Origin: Bacteroidota bacterium
GTDB taxonomy: Bacteria > Bacteroidota > Ignavibacteria > Ignavibacteriales > Ignavibacteriaceae
DNA length: 64,000 bases
Direction: 5' to 3'
NCBI GenBank assembly: GCA_022564295.1
Contig: JADFLR010000004.1
Span: 126,255-190,254 of the forward strand
Positions 8,643-18,000 of this stretch are shown in pieces. Numbering within the stretch: the first letter of the stretch is position 1; each line of letters begins with the position of its first letter. Under the pieces are notes generated by a model. It did not search any database. It was not told the DNA's origin and saw only the letters and a list, made by a program, of their open reading frames with translations. A program made the translations under genes and the position numbers.

Positions 8643-11465
8643 TTGGAAAAAGAATCGATAATTATAAAGGGTGCAAGAGAGCACAATTTAAAAAATATTG
8701 ATATCGAGATACCGAGAGATTCATTTACTGTAATAACAGGTCTTTCAGGTTCTGGTAAATCTTCGCTTGCCTTCGATACAATTTATGCAGAAGGACAGAG
8801 AAGGTACATCGAATCGCTTTCGGCGTATGCGCGCCAGTTTTTAGATATGCTTGAAAAACCTGATGTGGATTTTATAGAAGGATTAAGTCCCGCTATTTCG
8901 ATTGAGCAGAAATCCACTTCCGGCAATCCTCGTTCCACTGTCGGTACTGTTACGGAAGTCTATGATTATCTTCGTCTTCTTTACGCAAGATTGGGAATCC
9001 CATACTGCTACAATTGCGGAAAACCTGTTGAGAAACAGACCACGACACAAATCATCGATTCAATCCTGACAAAATATAAAGGTAAAAGGTTAGCAATATT
9101 AGCTCCTGTTGTGCGTGGAAGGAAAGGACACTACAGGGAATTGTTTGAAGAAATTCTTTCGGATGGATTTTTAAAAGTAAGGGTTGATGGTGAGGTTCAT
9201 GAGATTGCAAAAGGATTTCAGGTTGACAGGTATAAAATTCACAACATTGAAATTGTTGTGGATAGGCTAATCGTTAAAGAAACTTCGAGAAACAGAATAA
9301 GTGAATCGGTTGAAGTTGCACTTAATTATGGCAACGGAATTGTTGTTGTAAATGATGGTAAAGAAGATAAAATATTCAGCCGCCATCTTGCCTGCATTGA
9401 TTGCGGAATAAGCTTTCGGGAATTGGCACCAAACTCTTTTTCGTTCAACTCGCCTTACGGTTCCTGTAAAGATTGTGAAGGACTCGGAGTAAAAAAAGAA
9501 CTTGATATTAATCTCATCATTCCTGATTGGAACAAAACGATTAAAGATGAAGGTCTTACACCTTTAGGAAAACCCCGTTCAATCTGGTTCTTCACTCAAT
9601 TGGATGAAGTTGCAAAGAAGTACGGTTTCGATTATGATACACCACTCAACAAGTTATCACCCGAGCAGATTGAAGTAATAATAAATGGAACTAAAGAAAA
9701 GATAGCTTTTTATTATTCATATGGAAGTGGTAGAGCCGTTAAGTACATGCATCGTTTTTCTGGTGTGATAAGACATTTGAAAAATTATTATAACTCCACA
9801 ACTTCATCAAGAGTTAGTGAATGGGTTGAAGCATATATGAACACGATCGTTTGTCCTGCTTGCAACGGTGGAAGATTAAAAAAAGAATCACTTGCAGTAA
9901 CATTCCAGGAGAGAAATATTAGCGACATAACCAAACTCTCAATTAAAAGAGCAATGGAATTTTTTGATAATATAAAAGTAACCGGTAATGTACATATCAT
10001 TGCAAAACCAATAATTAAAGAGATTAAAGAAAGGCTTCACTTTTTGTTAAATGTTGGATTAGATTATTTAACACTCGATCGTTCAGCGAGAACTCTCTCG
10101 GGTGGAGAATCTCAACGAATTAGGCTTGCAACACAAATTGGAACACAGCTTTCCGGAGTTTTATACGTGTTAGATGAACCGTCAATCGGTCTTCATCAAA
10201 GCGATAATGTTAAACTTATAAAATCGTTAAAAAAGTTACGCGACTTAGGAAATACTGTTATTGTTGTTGAGCACGACAGAGAAACTATAGAAAGCTCTGA
10301 TTATATGATCGATCTCGGACCAGGAGCGGGAGAACATGGAGGAGAAGTTTGTGCAGAAGGTGAAACACAAAAACTTATTGATTCCAGCAATGGATTTAAT
10401 TCATTAACGCTTGCCTATCTCCGCACAAAAGAAAAAATAAAAACTCCTGAAATAAGGCGAAAAGGCAACGGCAAATTTTTAATTCTAAAAGGGGCAAGAG
10501 GAAATAATTTAAATAATCTAAATTTGAAAATACCTCTCGGTACTTTAACACTTCTAACGGGTGTAAGCGGTTCTGGTAAGTCATCAATACTTAATGAGAC
10601 TCTGGTAAAAATATTGATGAGAAAAATTTATAAATCCAAAATGGTTCCTTTGCCTTATGATTCGATAGAAGGATTGGAAAACATTGATAAAATAATTGAG
10701 ATCGATCAAGCACCAATTGGAAGAACGCCACGATCGAACCCGGCGACTTATACAGGTTTATTTACTTTTATTAGAGATCTTTTTGCACAGCATCCCGAAT
10801 CAAAGATACGAGGTTATAAGCCCGGTCGTTTCAGCTTTAATGTTAGCGGAGGAAGATGTGAAGGATGCAGCGGAGACGGGTTGAAAAAAATAGAAATGAA
10901 TTTTCTTCCCGATGTTTATGTCCTTTGTGATATTTGCAAAGGAAAGAGATACAACAGGGAAACACTTGATGTGCTTTATAAAACCAAATCAATTGCGGAT
11001 GTATTAGAGATGCGTATTGATAGAGCATTGGAATTCTTTTCAGAGTTGCCAAGGTTAAAAAGAAAACTACAGGCAATTCACGATGTGGGATTGGGTTACA
11101 TAAAACTTGGGCAGCAAGCCACAACTCTTTCGGGAGGAGAGGCACAGCGCGTTAAATTAGCAACAGAACTTAGTAAAATAAGTACGGGTAAAACTCTTTA
11201 TGTTTTGGATGAACCCACAACCGGGCTTCATTTTGATGATGTAAGAGTTTTACTCGGTGTGCTTAACAAACTTGTGGATAAAGGCAACACCGTAATTGTG
11301 GTTGAACATAATATAGATGTAGTTAAAATGGCTGATTGGGTTATTGATCTCGGACCAGGTGGAGGAGAGTTCGGTGGTGAGATTGTTGCCGAAGGAACAC
11401 CTGAAACAATAGCTAAAAATAAGAACAGTTTAACGGGTAAATTTCTTAAGGAAGAATTAATTTAA
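8643..11465 (+). CDS. uvrA: Excinuclease ABC subunit A
   Basis: Damage-recognition ATPase of nucleotide excision repair, 940 residues and full length. The N-terminal Walker A GLSGSGKSS (about 32-40) is split from its signature LSGGESQRI by the zinc-binding and UvrB-binding insertions; the second ATPase has GVSGSGKSS and LSGGEAQRV. Zinc-finger Cys pairs are visible (CYNCGK, CIDCG, CKDCEG; and CEGCSGDG with CDICKGKRYNRETL in the C-terminal half). The start is a TTG at 8643, chosen because it gives the family N-terminus MEKESIIIKGAREHNLKNI; no strong Shine-Dalgarno precedes it. Its end overlaps the convergent TSUP permease gene by 4 bases. Confidence 0.97.
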   Translation: MEKESIIIKGAREHNLKNIDIEIPRDSFTVITGLSGSGKSSLAFDTIYAEGQRRYIESLSAYARQFLDMLEKPDVDFIEGLSPAISIEQKSTSGNPRSTVGTVTEVYDYLRLLYARLGIPYCYNCGKPVEKQTTTQIIDSILTKYKGKRLAILAPVVRGRKGHYRELFEEILSDGFLKVRVDGEVHEIAKGFQVDRYKIHNIEIVVDRLIVKETSRNRISESVEVALNYGNGIVVVNDGKEDKIFSRHLACIDCGISFRELAPNSFSFNSPYGSCKDCEGLGVKKELDINLIIPDWNKTIKDEGLTPLGKPRSIWFFTQLDEVAKKYGFDYDTPLNKLSPEQIEVIINGTKEKIAFYYSYGSGRAVKYMHRFSGVIRHLKNYYNSTTSSRVSEWVEAYMNTIVCPACNGGRLKKESLAVTFQERNISDITKLSIKRAMEFFDNIKVTGNVHIIAKPIIKEIKERLHFLLNVGLDYLTLDRSARTLSGGESQRIRLATQIGTQLSGVLYVLDEPSIGLHQSDNVKLIKSLKKLRDLGNTVIVVEHDRETIESSDYMIDLGPGAGEHGGEVCAEGETQKLIDSSNGFNSLTLAYLRTKEKIKTPEIRRKGNGKFLILKGARGNNLNNLNLKIPLGTLTLLTGVSGSGKSSILNETLVKILMRKIYKSKMVPLPYDSIEGLENIDKIIEIDQAPIGRTPRSNPATYTGLFTFIRDLFAQHPESKIRGYKPGRFSFNVSGGRCEGCSGDGLKKIEMNFLPDVYVLCDICKGKRYNRETLDVLYKTKSIADVLEMRIDRALEFFSELPRLKRKLQAIHDVGLGYIKLGQQATTLSGGEAQRVKLATELSKISTGKTLYVLDEPTTGLHFDDVRVLLGVLNKLVDKGNTVIVVEHNIDVVKMADWVIDLGPGGGEFGGEIVAEGTPETIAKNKNSLTGKFLKEELI

Positions 11466-12208
11466 AAAACATCTAATAGTTTTAATGCTATAATAAAAAC
11501 GGCGATAATTAACACATATTTTATAAGCCCCTCTCCTTTTTTAATCTGCATTTTTGCACCCCACCATCCACCAAAAATATTTCCTATTGCTAAAAATATT
11601 CCGAGCAGCCAGTTAACATTATCTGTAAATGCAAAAATCATTAATGCTGGTATTGTATAAATTAATACGATGAAGACTTTGTACATATTTACCCTAACGA
11701 GGTCCAGCTTCATCAGTAATTGAATTGAAGCCATTAATAAAAATCCAACACCAACCTGAATGAACCCTCCGTAAAAACCGATGCCTATCATCGATAAATA
11801 AATTCCGGTATTAGGTTTATTTGGTTCATCTTTATCATTTGATTTTTTCTTTGGCAGTATCATTGAAATGATTATCCCTATCATTATTATTCCAAGAATT
11901 ACTTTGAATAATTCGTCTTCCAACCTTACAGCCAACAAAGCACCTGCAACCGATCCTGGTAATGTGAAGAAGGAAAGTTTTAAACTTGTTTTAAGATCAA
12001 AATAATTTTCCTGTTTAAATGATTTAACAGCTGAAACATTTTGCAGAAGAATCGCGATTCGGTTTGTTCCGTTTGCAACCGAAGTATCCAAACCGAGAAA
12101 GATAAGTGCAGGAAGCGTTAATGTAGAACCGCCGCCAGCATTTACATTAATAAATCCAGCAATAACTCCGACACAAGTTAAAATTGTTATGGATAAAAGA
12201 TCTGGCAT
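11462..12208 (-). CDS. TSUP/TauE-SafE family membrane permease
   Basis: Integral membrane protein with about eight hydrophobic helices in two related halves, each with a Gly/Pro-rich motif: GFINVNAGGGSTLTLPAL in the first and GGFIQVGVGFLL in the second. The family exports sulfite or organosulfur anions or transports related small anions. I prefer the Met at 12208 (MPDLLSITIL), which begins directly at the first membrane helix; the frame is open to an ATG at 12232. It is convergent to uvrA and divergent from the PLP-enzyme gene. Whether it serves the neighbouring nitrogen-compound cluster is unknown. Confidence 0.87.
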   Translation of the reverse strand: MPDLLSITILTCVGVIAGFINVNAGGGSTLTLPALIFLGLDTSVANGTNRIAILLQNVSAVKSFKQENYFDLKTSLKLSFFTLPGSVAGALLAVRLEDELFKVILGIIMIGIIISMILPKKKSNDKDEPNKPNTGIYLSMIGIGFYGGFIQVGVGFLLMASIQLLMKLDLVRVNMYKVFIVLIYTIPALMIFAFTDNVNWLLGIFLAIGNIFGGWWGAKMQIKKGEGLIKYVLIIAVFIIALKLLDVF

Positions 12209-12336
12209 TAAGTGTGTAGAATATTTAATCAATAATTAAGATTGAATGAGTTTAATTTATTAAATTTGATACCATTATTTATAACGATTAGTAAAAAATA
12301 AATTTTAAAAATTTAATAGTAAAAATTGGAGCTTTT

Positions 12337-13809
12337 ATGTCCTCCTGGAACTGGGAAATAGAGAATAAAGATTATTTAGATAAAACAATTACACGCTGCA
12401 AAAGACAAAAAATAATTCTTCCGACTTTTGAACAGTTAAAAAAACCGGAAACTATTCCCGATCAAATAAAATCAAGATTAAAAAATATTGATATGCAGGA
12501 ATTACATCCGTTAAATCTATTTAGAATAAACTGGAGAAATGATGCGGTTACAGGTGAAATTGGTGATATTAATTATCTTGAAATTCCCAAAGAAATAACC
12601 GGAGTTAAAGCAAGAATAGTTGGTTTAGTGGGAAAGTTTTTTCCAACAGGTGCACATAAAGTTGGAGCGACTTATGGCTGCCTTGTACCTTATTTAGTTA
12701 CAGGAAGATTTAATCCCGAATACCATAAAGCGGTATGGCCTTCAACAGGAAATTACTGCAGAGGAGGAACATTTAATTCTGCTCTTTTTGGTGTTCACCC
12801 GGTTGCAATTCTTCCCGAAGAAATGAGTAAAGAGAGATTTGAATGGTTGGAAAAATTAGGTGCAGAAGTTTATGCAACTCCAGGATGCGAAAGCAACGTA
12901 AAAGAAATTTATGATAAATGCCATGAGTTGGAAGCCGAAAGCGATGAATATTTAATCTTTAATCAGTTTGATCAGTTCGGCAATTCGGTTTGGCATTACG
13001 AAATAACCGGAAGTACGATTGAAACTTTATTTAATGATATTAAATCGGGCAAACAAAGATTAAGTGCTTATGTTAGTGCAACCGGTTCTGCCGGAACAAT
13101 AGCCGCAGGAGATTACTTACGTAATGTTAATCCTTCAATTAAAGTTCTTGCAACCGAAGCTTTTCAATGCCCCACGCTTTTAATGAATGGGTATGGTGGT
13201 CATCGAATAGAAGGAATTGGCGATAAACATATTCCATGGATCCACAATGTTAAAAATACTGATACAGTTGCAGCAATTGATGATGAAGATACTTTGAGAA
13301 TTCTCCGGCTGTTTAATGAAGATGCCGGAAAAGAAGTTTTAAAAGAAAATGGATTGAATGAAGATGTAATTGAAAAACTATCCTATCTGGGAATTTCATC
13401 TGCATGTAATTTGCTGGCATCAATTAAACTTGCAAAGTATTACGAGTTAAATGAAAACGATGTCATCTTTACAATCTTCACCGATTCTGTTGAGATGTAC
13501 TATTCACGGTTGGAAGAGATGAATGAGAATTGGGGAAAGTACAATAAAACACAGGCACTTATTGATTGGACTGCGGTTATCAAAAAGCAAGCTATCGATC
13601 ACTTAAGAGAATTAAGTTATTACGATAAAAAACGAATTCACAACCTTAAATACTTTACCTGGGTCGAGCAGCAAGGTAAAGATGTTGAAGAACTCGATGC
13701 TCAATGGTATGATGAAAATTATTGGAATGAAAGATTTTCAATTGCACCGTTTTGGGATGAACTAATAACAGAATTTAATAAGAAGGTTGGGATTGAAATC
13801 ACTGAATAA
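12337..13809 (+). CDS. Fold-type II PLP-dependent lyase, in the YgeX position of a yge-like cluster
   Basis: A 490-residue PLP enzyme of the cysteine synthase/TrpB fold. The PLP lysine is in PTGAHKVGATYG (about residue 108), the asparagine loop in STGNYCRGGT, the phosphate-binding loop in SATGSAGT and the C-terminal base-stacking Ser in FTDSVEM. It lies at the head of a cluster with SsnA-, YgeY- and YgeW-like genes, where E. coli has ygeX (2,3-diaminopropionate ammonia-lyase). It is about 90 residues longer than E. coli YgeX and its motifs differ, so it may be a different lyase for the same pathway. Function by position is inference; the fold assignment is firm. Confidence 0.8.
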   Translation: MSSWNWEIENKDYLDKTITRCKRQKIILPTFEQLKKPETIPDQIKSRLKNIDMQELHPLNLFRINWRNDAVTGEIGDINYLEIPKEITGVKARIVGLVGKFFPTGAHKVGATYGCLVPYLVTGRFNPEYHKAVWPSTGNYCRGGTFNSALFGVHPVAILPEEMSKERFEWLEKLGAEVYATPGCESNVKEIYDKCHELEAESDEYLIFNQFDQFGNSVWHYEITGSTIETLFNDIKSGKQRLSAYVSATGSAGTIAAGDYLRNVNPSIKVLATEAFQCPTLLMNGYGGHRIEGIGDKHIPWIHNVKNTDTVAAIDDEDTLRILRLFNEDAGKEVLKENGLNEDVIEKLSYLGISSACNLLASIKLAKYYELNENDVIFTIFTDSVEMYYSRLEEMNENWGKYNKTQALIDWTAVIKKQAIDHLRELSYYDKKRIHNLKYFTWVEQQGKDVEELDAQWYDENYWNERFSIAPFWDELITEFNKKVGIEITE

Positions 13810-13830
13810 ATTATGTCGTTCTTAATCCTT

Positions 13831-13867
13831 TGTCATTCTGAGCGAAACGGAGTGAAGCAAAAAATCT
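13831..13867. repeat. Widespread intergenic repeat (TGTCATTCTGAGCGAA type)
   Basis: The spacer after the PLP enzyme carries a TGTCATTCTGAGCGAAACG stretch followed by GAGTGAAGCA and AAAAATCTC. This motif family is a common dispersed repeat in many bacterial genomes. It sits inside a 90-base gap of an apparent operon, so it is transcribed. Confidence 0.5.
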
Positions 13868-13899
13868 CTTTAAAGAATTAATCAAAAACCTAACATAAA

Positions 13900-15237
13900 A
13901 TGAAAATAACAAACGCATGGATATGTAGCATTAATGATGATAAAATCGAACCGGTTTTCGGTGATATAAATATAAATAACGGTAAAATTTCAGGTATAGA
14001 TAAAAAACCATTTGAATATCATAAGGTTTTTAATGAAACAATTCAGGAAAAAGATATAAATGCAAAGGGGTGTGTTGTAACAATTCCAAATATAAACTTC
14101 CACGATCATTTTTATTCACGACTTGCAAAAGGATTACCAATAACCGGACCGATGGACAATTTCCAAAATATACTAAAAAGTTTGTGGTGGAAAGTTGATA
14201 CTTCTTTGGATAGAGAAATGATAATTGCATCTGCACAGCTTGGGATTCTTGATTCAATAAAAAATGGCGTAACATATATTTTCGATCATCACTCATCACC
14301 GCAAACAACTAGTGGCAGTCTTCAAGCAATTGCCGATGTGTTTGATGACCTGGGTACTAGAGGTGTTATCTGTTTTGAAACTACCGACAGAAACGGTCAT
14401 CAACTTGCAGAAGAGGGGATTAACGAGAATAAAAACTTTTTGGGAAATTACGTTAATGATAATGTAAAAGGATTACTCGGCTTACATGCCTCATTCACTG
14501 TATCCGATGAAACTTTACAAATGGCTTCAAGAGTAGTGGAAGAAAATGATCTTGGTATTCATATCCATCTTTGTGAAGATAAAATTGACAGAGAACAATC
14601 TGAAAAACAATTTGATTTGCTTCCGGTAGAGAGATTAAAGAAATTTAAACTGTTGAATAAAAAAAGTATCCTATCTCATGGAATTCACTTAACTAAAAGC
14701 GATTATAACACAATTGCAAAGTATGGTTGCGCAATAGCATTTAATCCCGATTCAAATATGAATAATGCTGTTGGATTACCCGATTTTAATATAATTCCAG
14801 ATGAAATTCCTGTACTAATGGGAACAGATGGAATGAATTCAAATCCTTCAAGATCTCTTAAACAGTTATTCCTACTTTTACGTCATTCAGGTAAATCGTT
14901 TGAAGAATCTTTTACTAAAATTCAAAACATTTATTTTAATCAATTAAAATTTGTTAAACGATTCTTTCCTGATTTTACGGGATTAAATACCGGCGATCGT
15001 GCTGATTTAATAATTTGGGATTATGTTCCGCCGACGCCATTTTCAATAGAAAACTTTTGGGGACATTTTCTGTATGGAATTATTGAAAGCAGGATAAAAG
15101 ATGTTTTGCATAACGGTATCATTTTGCTGAAAGATTTTGAACTTAAATTTAACGATGATATCTATACTTCAAACATTGTTAAGGAAGGGCATAGGTTCTT
15201 TAATAAATTTGGAGAATCTTCACTTCATACAGAATGA
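13900..15237 (+). CDS. SsnA-like amidohydrolase
   Basis: A 445-residue COG0402 amidohydrolase, distant from the one at 573. The N-terminal metal motif is FHDH (residues 67-70), followed by HHSSP, GLHASFTVSDET, IHIHLCED, LSHGIHL and MGTDGMN, which supply the remaining His/Asp ligands. Context (a PLP lyase, a YgeY-like peptidase and a YgeW-like carbamoyltransferase) matches SsnA, part of the anaerobic purine/urate breakdown clusters of gut bacteria. Here hyuA, xdhD and ygfK are not in the window, so the pathway would be partial or completed elsewhere. Substrate is therefore inferred from neighbourhood only. Confidence 0.82.
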   Translation: MKITNAWICSINDDKIEPVFGDININNGKISGIDKKPFEYHKVFNETIQEKDINAKGCVVTIPNINFHDHFYSRLAKGLPITGPMDNFQNILKSLWWKVDTSLDREMIIASAQLGILDSIKNGVTYIFDHHSSPQTTSGSLQAIADVFDDLGTRGVICFETTDRNGHQLAEEGINENKNFLGNYVNDNVKGLLGLHASFTVSDETLQMASRVVEENDLGIHIHLCEDKIDREQSEKQFDLLPVERLKKFKLLNKKSILSHGIHLTKSDYNTIAKYGCAIAFNPDSNMNNAVGLPDFNIIPDEIPVLMGTDGMNSNPSRSLKQLFLLLRHSGKSFEESFTKIQNIYFNQLKFVKRFFPDFTGLNTGDRADLIIWDYVPPTPFSIENFWGHFLYGIIESRIKDVLHNGIILLKDFELKFNDDIYTSNIVKEGHRFFNKFGESSLHTE

Positions 15238-15301
15238 CCTGTGTTTAACATTCATTCACTAAAAAATATGATACTCCGGGAAAATACTATAAGGAATTAA
15301 T

Positions 15302-16486
15302 ATGGATCTATCAAAAACTATATATAACAAAGCAAAAAAATACGCTGATTACACTGCAAAAAATCTTTCAACTGTAATTAAGCATAAATCACTTAGCTGC
15401 CAGGAAAAAGAAGTTGCATCTGATATAAAAAAAATGATGGATGAAGCAGGTTTCGATGAAGTGAAAATTGACGGACTCGGAAATGTTATAGGAAGAATTG
15501 GAAACGGGAAAAAGATCATTGCTATTGATGGTCATATCGATACAGTTGATCTGGGTAATTTAGATGCCTGGGAATTTGATCCTCTTGGTGGGGAAATAAA
15601 AGACGGTTATGTTCTTGGCAGAGGTACAACTGATCAAACAGGCGGACCTGTTGCCGCAATAACAGCAGGTAGAATATTGAAGGAATTAGGGCTGGGAAAT
15701 GATATCACCCTTTATGTAACTGCAACCGTAATGGAAGAAGACTGTGACGGACTTTGCTGGAAATATATTGTAGAAGAAGATAAAATCAAACCCGATTGTG
15801 TGATAGTTACCGAACCCACCAACCTGAATATTTACCGGGGGCATAGAGGCAGAATGGAGATCGAGGTTTCATTTTATGGTCTCTCTGCTCACGGTTCTGC
15901 ACCGGAAAGAGGTGAGAATGCAATTTACATGGCATCTAAAGCTGCACTTGAAATAGAAGAGCTTAATGAAAGATTAGCTGAAGATGTTTTTTTGGGAAAA
16001 GGGAGTGTTACAATTTCGGAGTTTGTTTCATCAAGCCCTTCATTATGTGCTGTATCCGATTTTGCAAAAATTCATCTCGATAGAAGATTGACCTGGGGTG
16101 AAGATAAAGAATTAGCTTTGAATGAAATAAAGAATATTGTAGAAGGAATGAATGCAAAGGTTGAGCTTCTTCAATATGAAGAAACTGCATATACAGGTTT
16201 GAAATATGGAATGGAAAAATATTTTCCTACATGGAAAATTGAAGAAGATCATCATGTAATTCAAATCGGTGTGAAAACATTTAAAGAATTATTTAACCAG
16301 GATCCTGTTGTCGATAAGTGGACATTCTCAACAAACGGTGTTACAATTAATGGTATTTACAAAATTCCTGTTATCGGTTTCGGACCCGGTAATGAAGAAC
16401 TCGCGCACGCACCGAATGAGAAAGTAGCGATCGAACATTTAGTAAAAGCATCTGCATTTTATGCAATGTATGTAAATAATTTTTAA
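15302..16486 (+). CDS. ygeY: YgeY-family M20 peptidase/deacylase
   Basis: A 394-residue zinc-dependent M20 hydrolase. Metal ligands and catalytic residues are visible: IDGHIDTVD (first His, Asp), GRGTTDQTGG (bridging Asp), VMEEDCDG (general base Glu), TEPTN and a late FGPGNEELAHAPNE (last His). The family is called YgeY, selenium-metabolism-linked hydrolase, and occurs with YgeX/YgeW in urate- or diaminopropionate-handling clusters. It follows the SsnA-like gene by 64 bases. The usual downstream partner ygeW is separated from it by a 490-base unit that looks inserted. Confidence 0.87.
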   Translation: MDLSKTIYNKAKKYADYTAKNLSTVIKHKSLSCQEKEVASDIKKMMDEAGFDEVKIDGLGNVIGRIGNGKKIIAIDGHIDTVDLGNLDAWEFDPLGGEIKDGYVLGRGTTDQTGGPVAAITAGRILKELGLGNDITLYVTATVMEEDCDGLCWKYIVEEDKIKPDCVIVTEPTNLNIYRGHRGRMEIEVSFYGLSAHGSAPERGENAIYMASKAALEIEELNERLAEDVFLGKGSVTISEFVSSSPSLCAVSDFAKIHLDRRLTWGEDKELALNEIKNIVEGMNAKVELLQYEETAYTGLKYGMEKYFPTWKIEEDHHVIQIGVKTFKELFNQDPVVDKWTFSTNGVTINGIYKIPVIGFGPGNEELAHAPNEKVAIEHLVKASAFYAMYVNNF

Positions 16487-16491
16487 CCAAA

Positions 16492-16956
16492 ATGGAACAC
16501 AGATCAAACGGATAATCGCTGATTAAATTGGAATTGCTACATCAAAATATTACGAATAAAATTATAAAAAGTTTTTATGAAGTTTATAATATTCTTGGTT
16601 ATGGGTTTTTAGAAAAAGTATATGAAAGTTCTTTGTATAATGAGTTAATTAGTTGTGGACATTCTTGTGAAAGACAAAAGAAAATTGATGTTTATTACAA
16701 AGAAAAACTTGTAGGAGAATATTATGCTGATATTATAGCAGAAGAAAAAGTAATTATAGAGTTAAAATCAGCTGAAACAATTTGCGAAGAACATGAATTT
16801 CAATTAATAAATTATTTAAAAGCTACAAATATTGAAGTTGGATTATTATTGAATTTTGGTAAGAAACCAGAAATCAGAAGAAAAATATTTACAAACGATA
16901 GAAAATTAAATTCTAATCCGTGATAATCAGTATAATCTGTGTTATCCGTGTTCCAT
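16492..16956. repeat. Imperfect inverted repeats bordering the GxxExxY gene
   Basis: The left border reads ATGGAACACAGAT (from 16492), followed by words CGGATAA and CTGATTA. The right border, read on the minus strand from 16956, starts ATGGAACACGGATAA and continues through ACAGATTA and CTGATTA. The outer nine bases are identical and the following words are shared in a shuffled order. The two borders enclose exactly one gene, suggesting a small mobile or repeat-bounded unit inserted between ygeY and ygeW. Confidence 0.6.
16528..16923 (+). CDS. GxxExxY-family protein (PD-(D/E)XK-like, PDDEXK_3)
   Basis: A 131-residue protein of the GxxExxY family: the name motif is GFLEKVYE (about residues 27-34), followed by GEYYADIIAEEKVIIELKS, which has the D...ExK arrangement of PD-(D/E)XK nucleases, and by the family end LLLNFGK. 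Cellular role is unknown; the family is found in many copies in Bacteroidota, Planctomycetes and others. Translation must begin at the TTG at 16528 to give the family N-terminus (MELLHQNITNKII). It interrupts an otherwise regular catabolic operon and is bordered by inverted repeats. Confidence 0.8.
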   Translation: MELLHQNITNKIIKSFYEVYNILGYGFLEKVYESSLYNELISCGHSCERQKKIDVYYKEKLVGEYYADIIAEEKVIIELKSAETICEEHEFQLINYLKATNIEVGLLLNFGKKPEIRRKIFTNDRKLNSNP

Positions 16957-16975
16957 ATTCTTTTTAGGAGAAATT

Positions 16976-17986
16976 ATGACAAAAGAATTAAAAGGCAAGC
17001 ATTTCCTTTCCTGTGATGATTGGACAAAGGAAGAACTCGATGTAGTATTTGACACTTCATTTGAATTGAAAGAACAGTTTAGGAACGAAGTGCCACATCT
17101 GCATTTACCGCATAAAACTTTATTTATGATTTTCTTTGAGCAATCCACACGAACAAGAAACTCAATGGAAGCTGGAATGACACAACTTGGCGGTCATGCT
17201 CACGATTTAACATCAGATAAGATGCAGCTTTCACATGGTGAATCTCCAAAGGACACCGCTATAATTCTTTCGCGAATGGGTCATGGAATTGCTTCACGAA
17301 ATTGTTTTTATGGTATTGGTTATGATTACTTAAATGAAATGGCAGAACATTCAACTAAACCTGTCATGTCTTTACAAGATGATATTTATCATCCTTTCCA
17401 GGGGCTTGCAGATTTGATGACAATTTTTGAGCAGTTTGGGAAAAACCTTAAAGGATTAAAAGTTACCGTGTCATGGGCGTATGCCGACACACATTCAAAA
17501 CCGCTTTCGGTTCCGCAAACACAGGCATTACTCTTTCCGCGTTTTGGAATCGATTTAACTATTGTACATCCTGAAGAATTTCCTTTAAGTAAAAATATAA
17601 TTGAACGGGCAAATAAAAGAGCAGAAGAAGGCGGCGGCAGTCTGAAAATTGTTAACGATATGGATGAAGCTTTTGAAGGTGCACAGATTGTAATCCCCAA
17701 AAACTGGGGTGGGTTTGGCGCTTATGGTGTGCAGGAATATCTTGATAACGAAGATAAATGTAAAAAAGAAATGAAAGAAAATTTGGAAAAGTATAAATCG
17801 TGGATTTGCGATGAACGAAGAATAAAACTTGCTGATAAAAATGTTAAACTAATGCATGCTTTACCGGCAGACAGAGGACACGAAGTAACAAATGAAATTA
17901 TTGATAATCCGGATATATCTGTTGTGTTTGATGAAGCTGAAAACCGTTTGCATACTGCAAAAGCAATTATGGCTTTAACGATGTGA
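16976..17986 (+). CDS. ygeW: YgeW-family knotted carbamoyltransferase
   Basis: A 336-residue aspartate/ornithine carbamoyltransferase paralogue. The carbamoyl-phosphate loop is EQSTRTRNS (about residues 55-63), the second loop is HPFQGLADLMT, and the C-terminal substrate region is MHALPADRGHEV. YgeW proteins are not ornithine transcarbamylases; in urate-degrading bacteria they act with YgeX and YgeY on diaminopropionate-type intermediates. A strong Shine-Dalgarno (AGGAG, 16966-16970) precedes the ATG by six bases. It ends the cluster that starts at the PLP lyase. Confidence 0.88.
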   Translation: MTKELKGKHFLSCDDWTKEELDVVFDTSFELKEQFRNEVPHLHLPHKTLFMIFFEQSTRTRNSMEAGMTQLGGHAHDLTSDKMQLSHGESPKDTAIILSRMGHGIASRNCFYGIGYDYLNEMAEHSTKPVMSLQDDIYHPFQGLADLMTIFEQFGKNLKGLKVTVSWAYADTHSKPLSVPQTQALLFPRFGIDLTIVHPEEFPLSKNIIERANKRAEEGGGSLKIVNDMDEAFEGAQIVIPKNWGGFGAYGVQEYLDNEDKCKKEMKENLEKYKSWICDERRIKLADKNVKLMHALPADRGHEVTNEIIDNPDISVVFDEAENRLHTAKAIMALTM

Positions 17987-18000
17987 AATTATTTTTTACG

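Noticed and set aside
13831..13867. Operon-internal repeat considered as a terminator
   Set aside because: No T-run and no strong stem; it matches a dispersed intergenic repeat type better.
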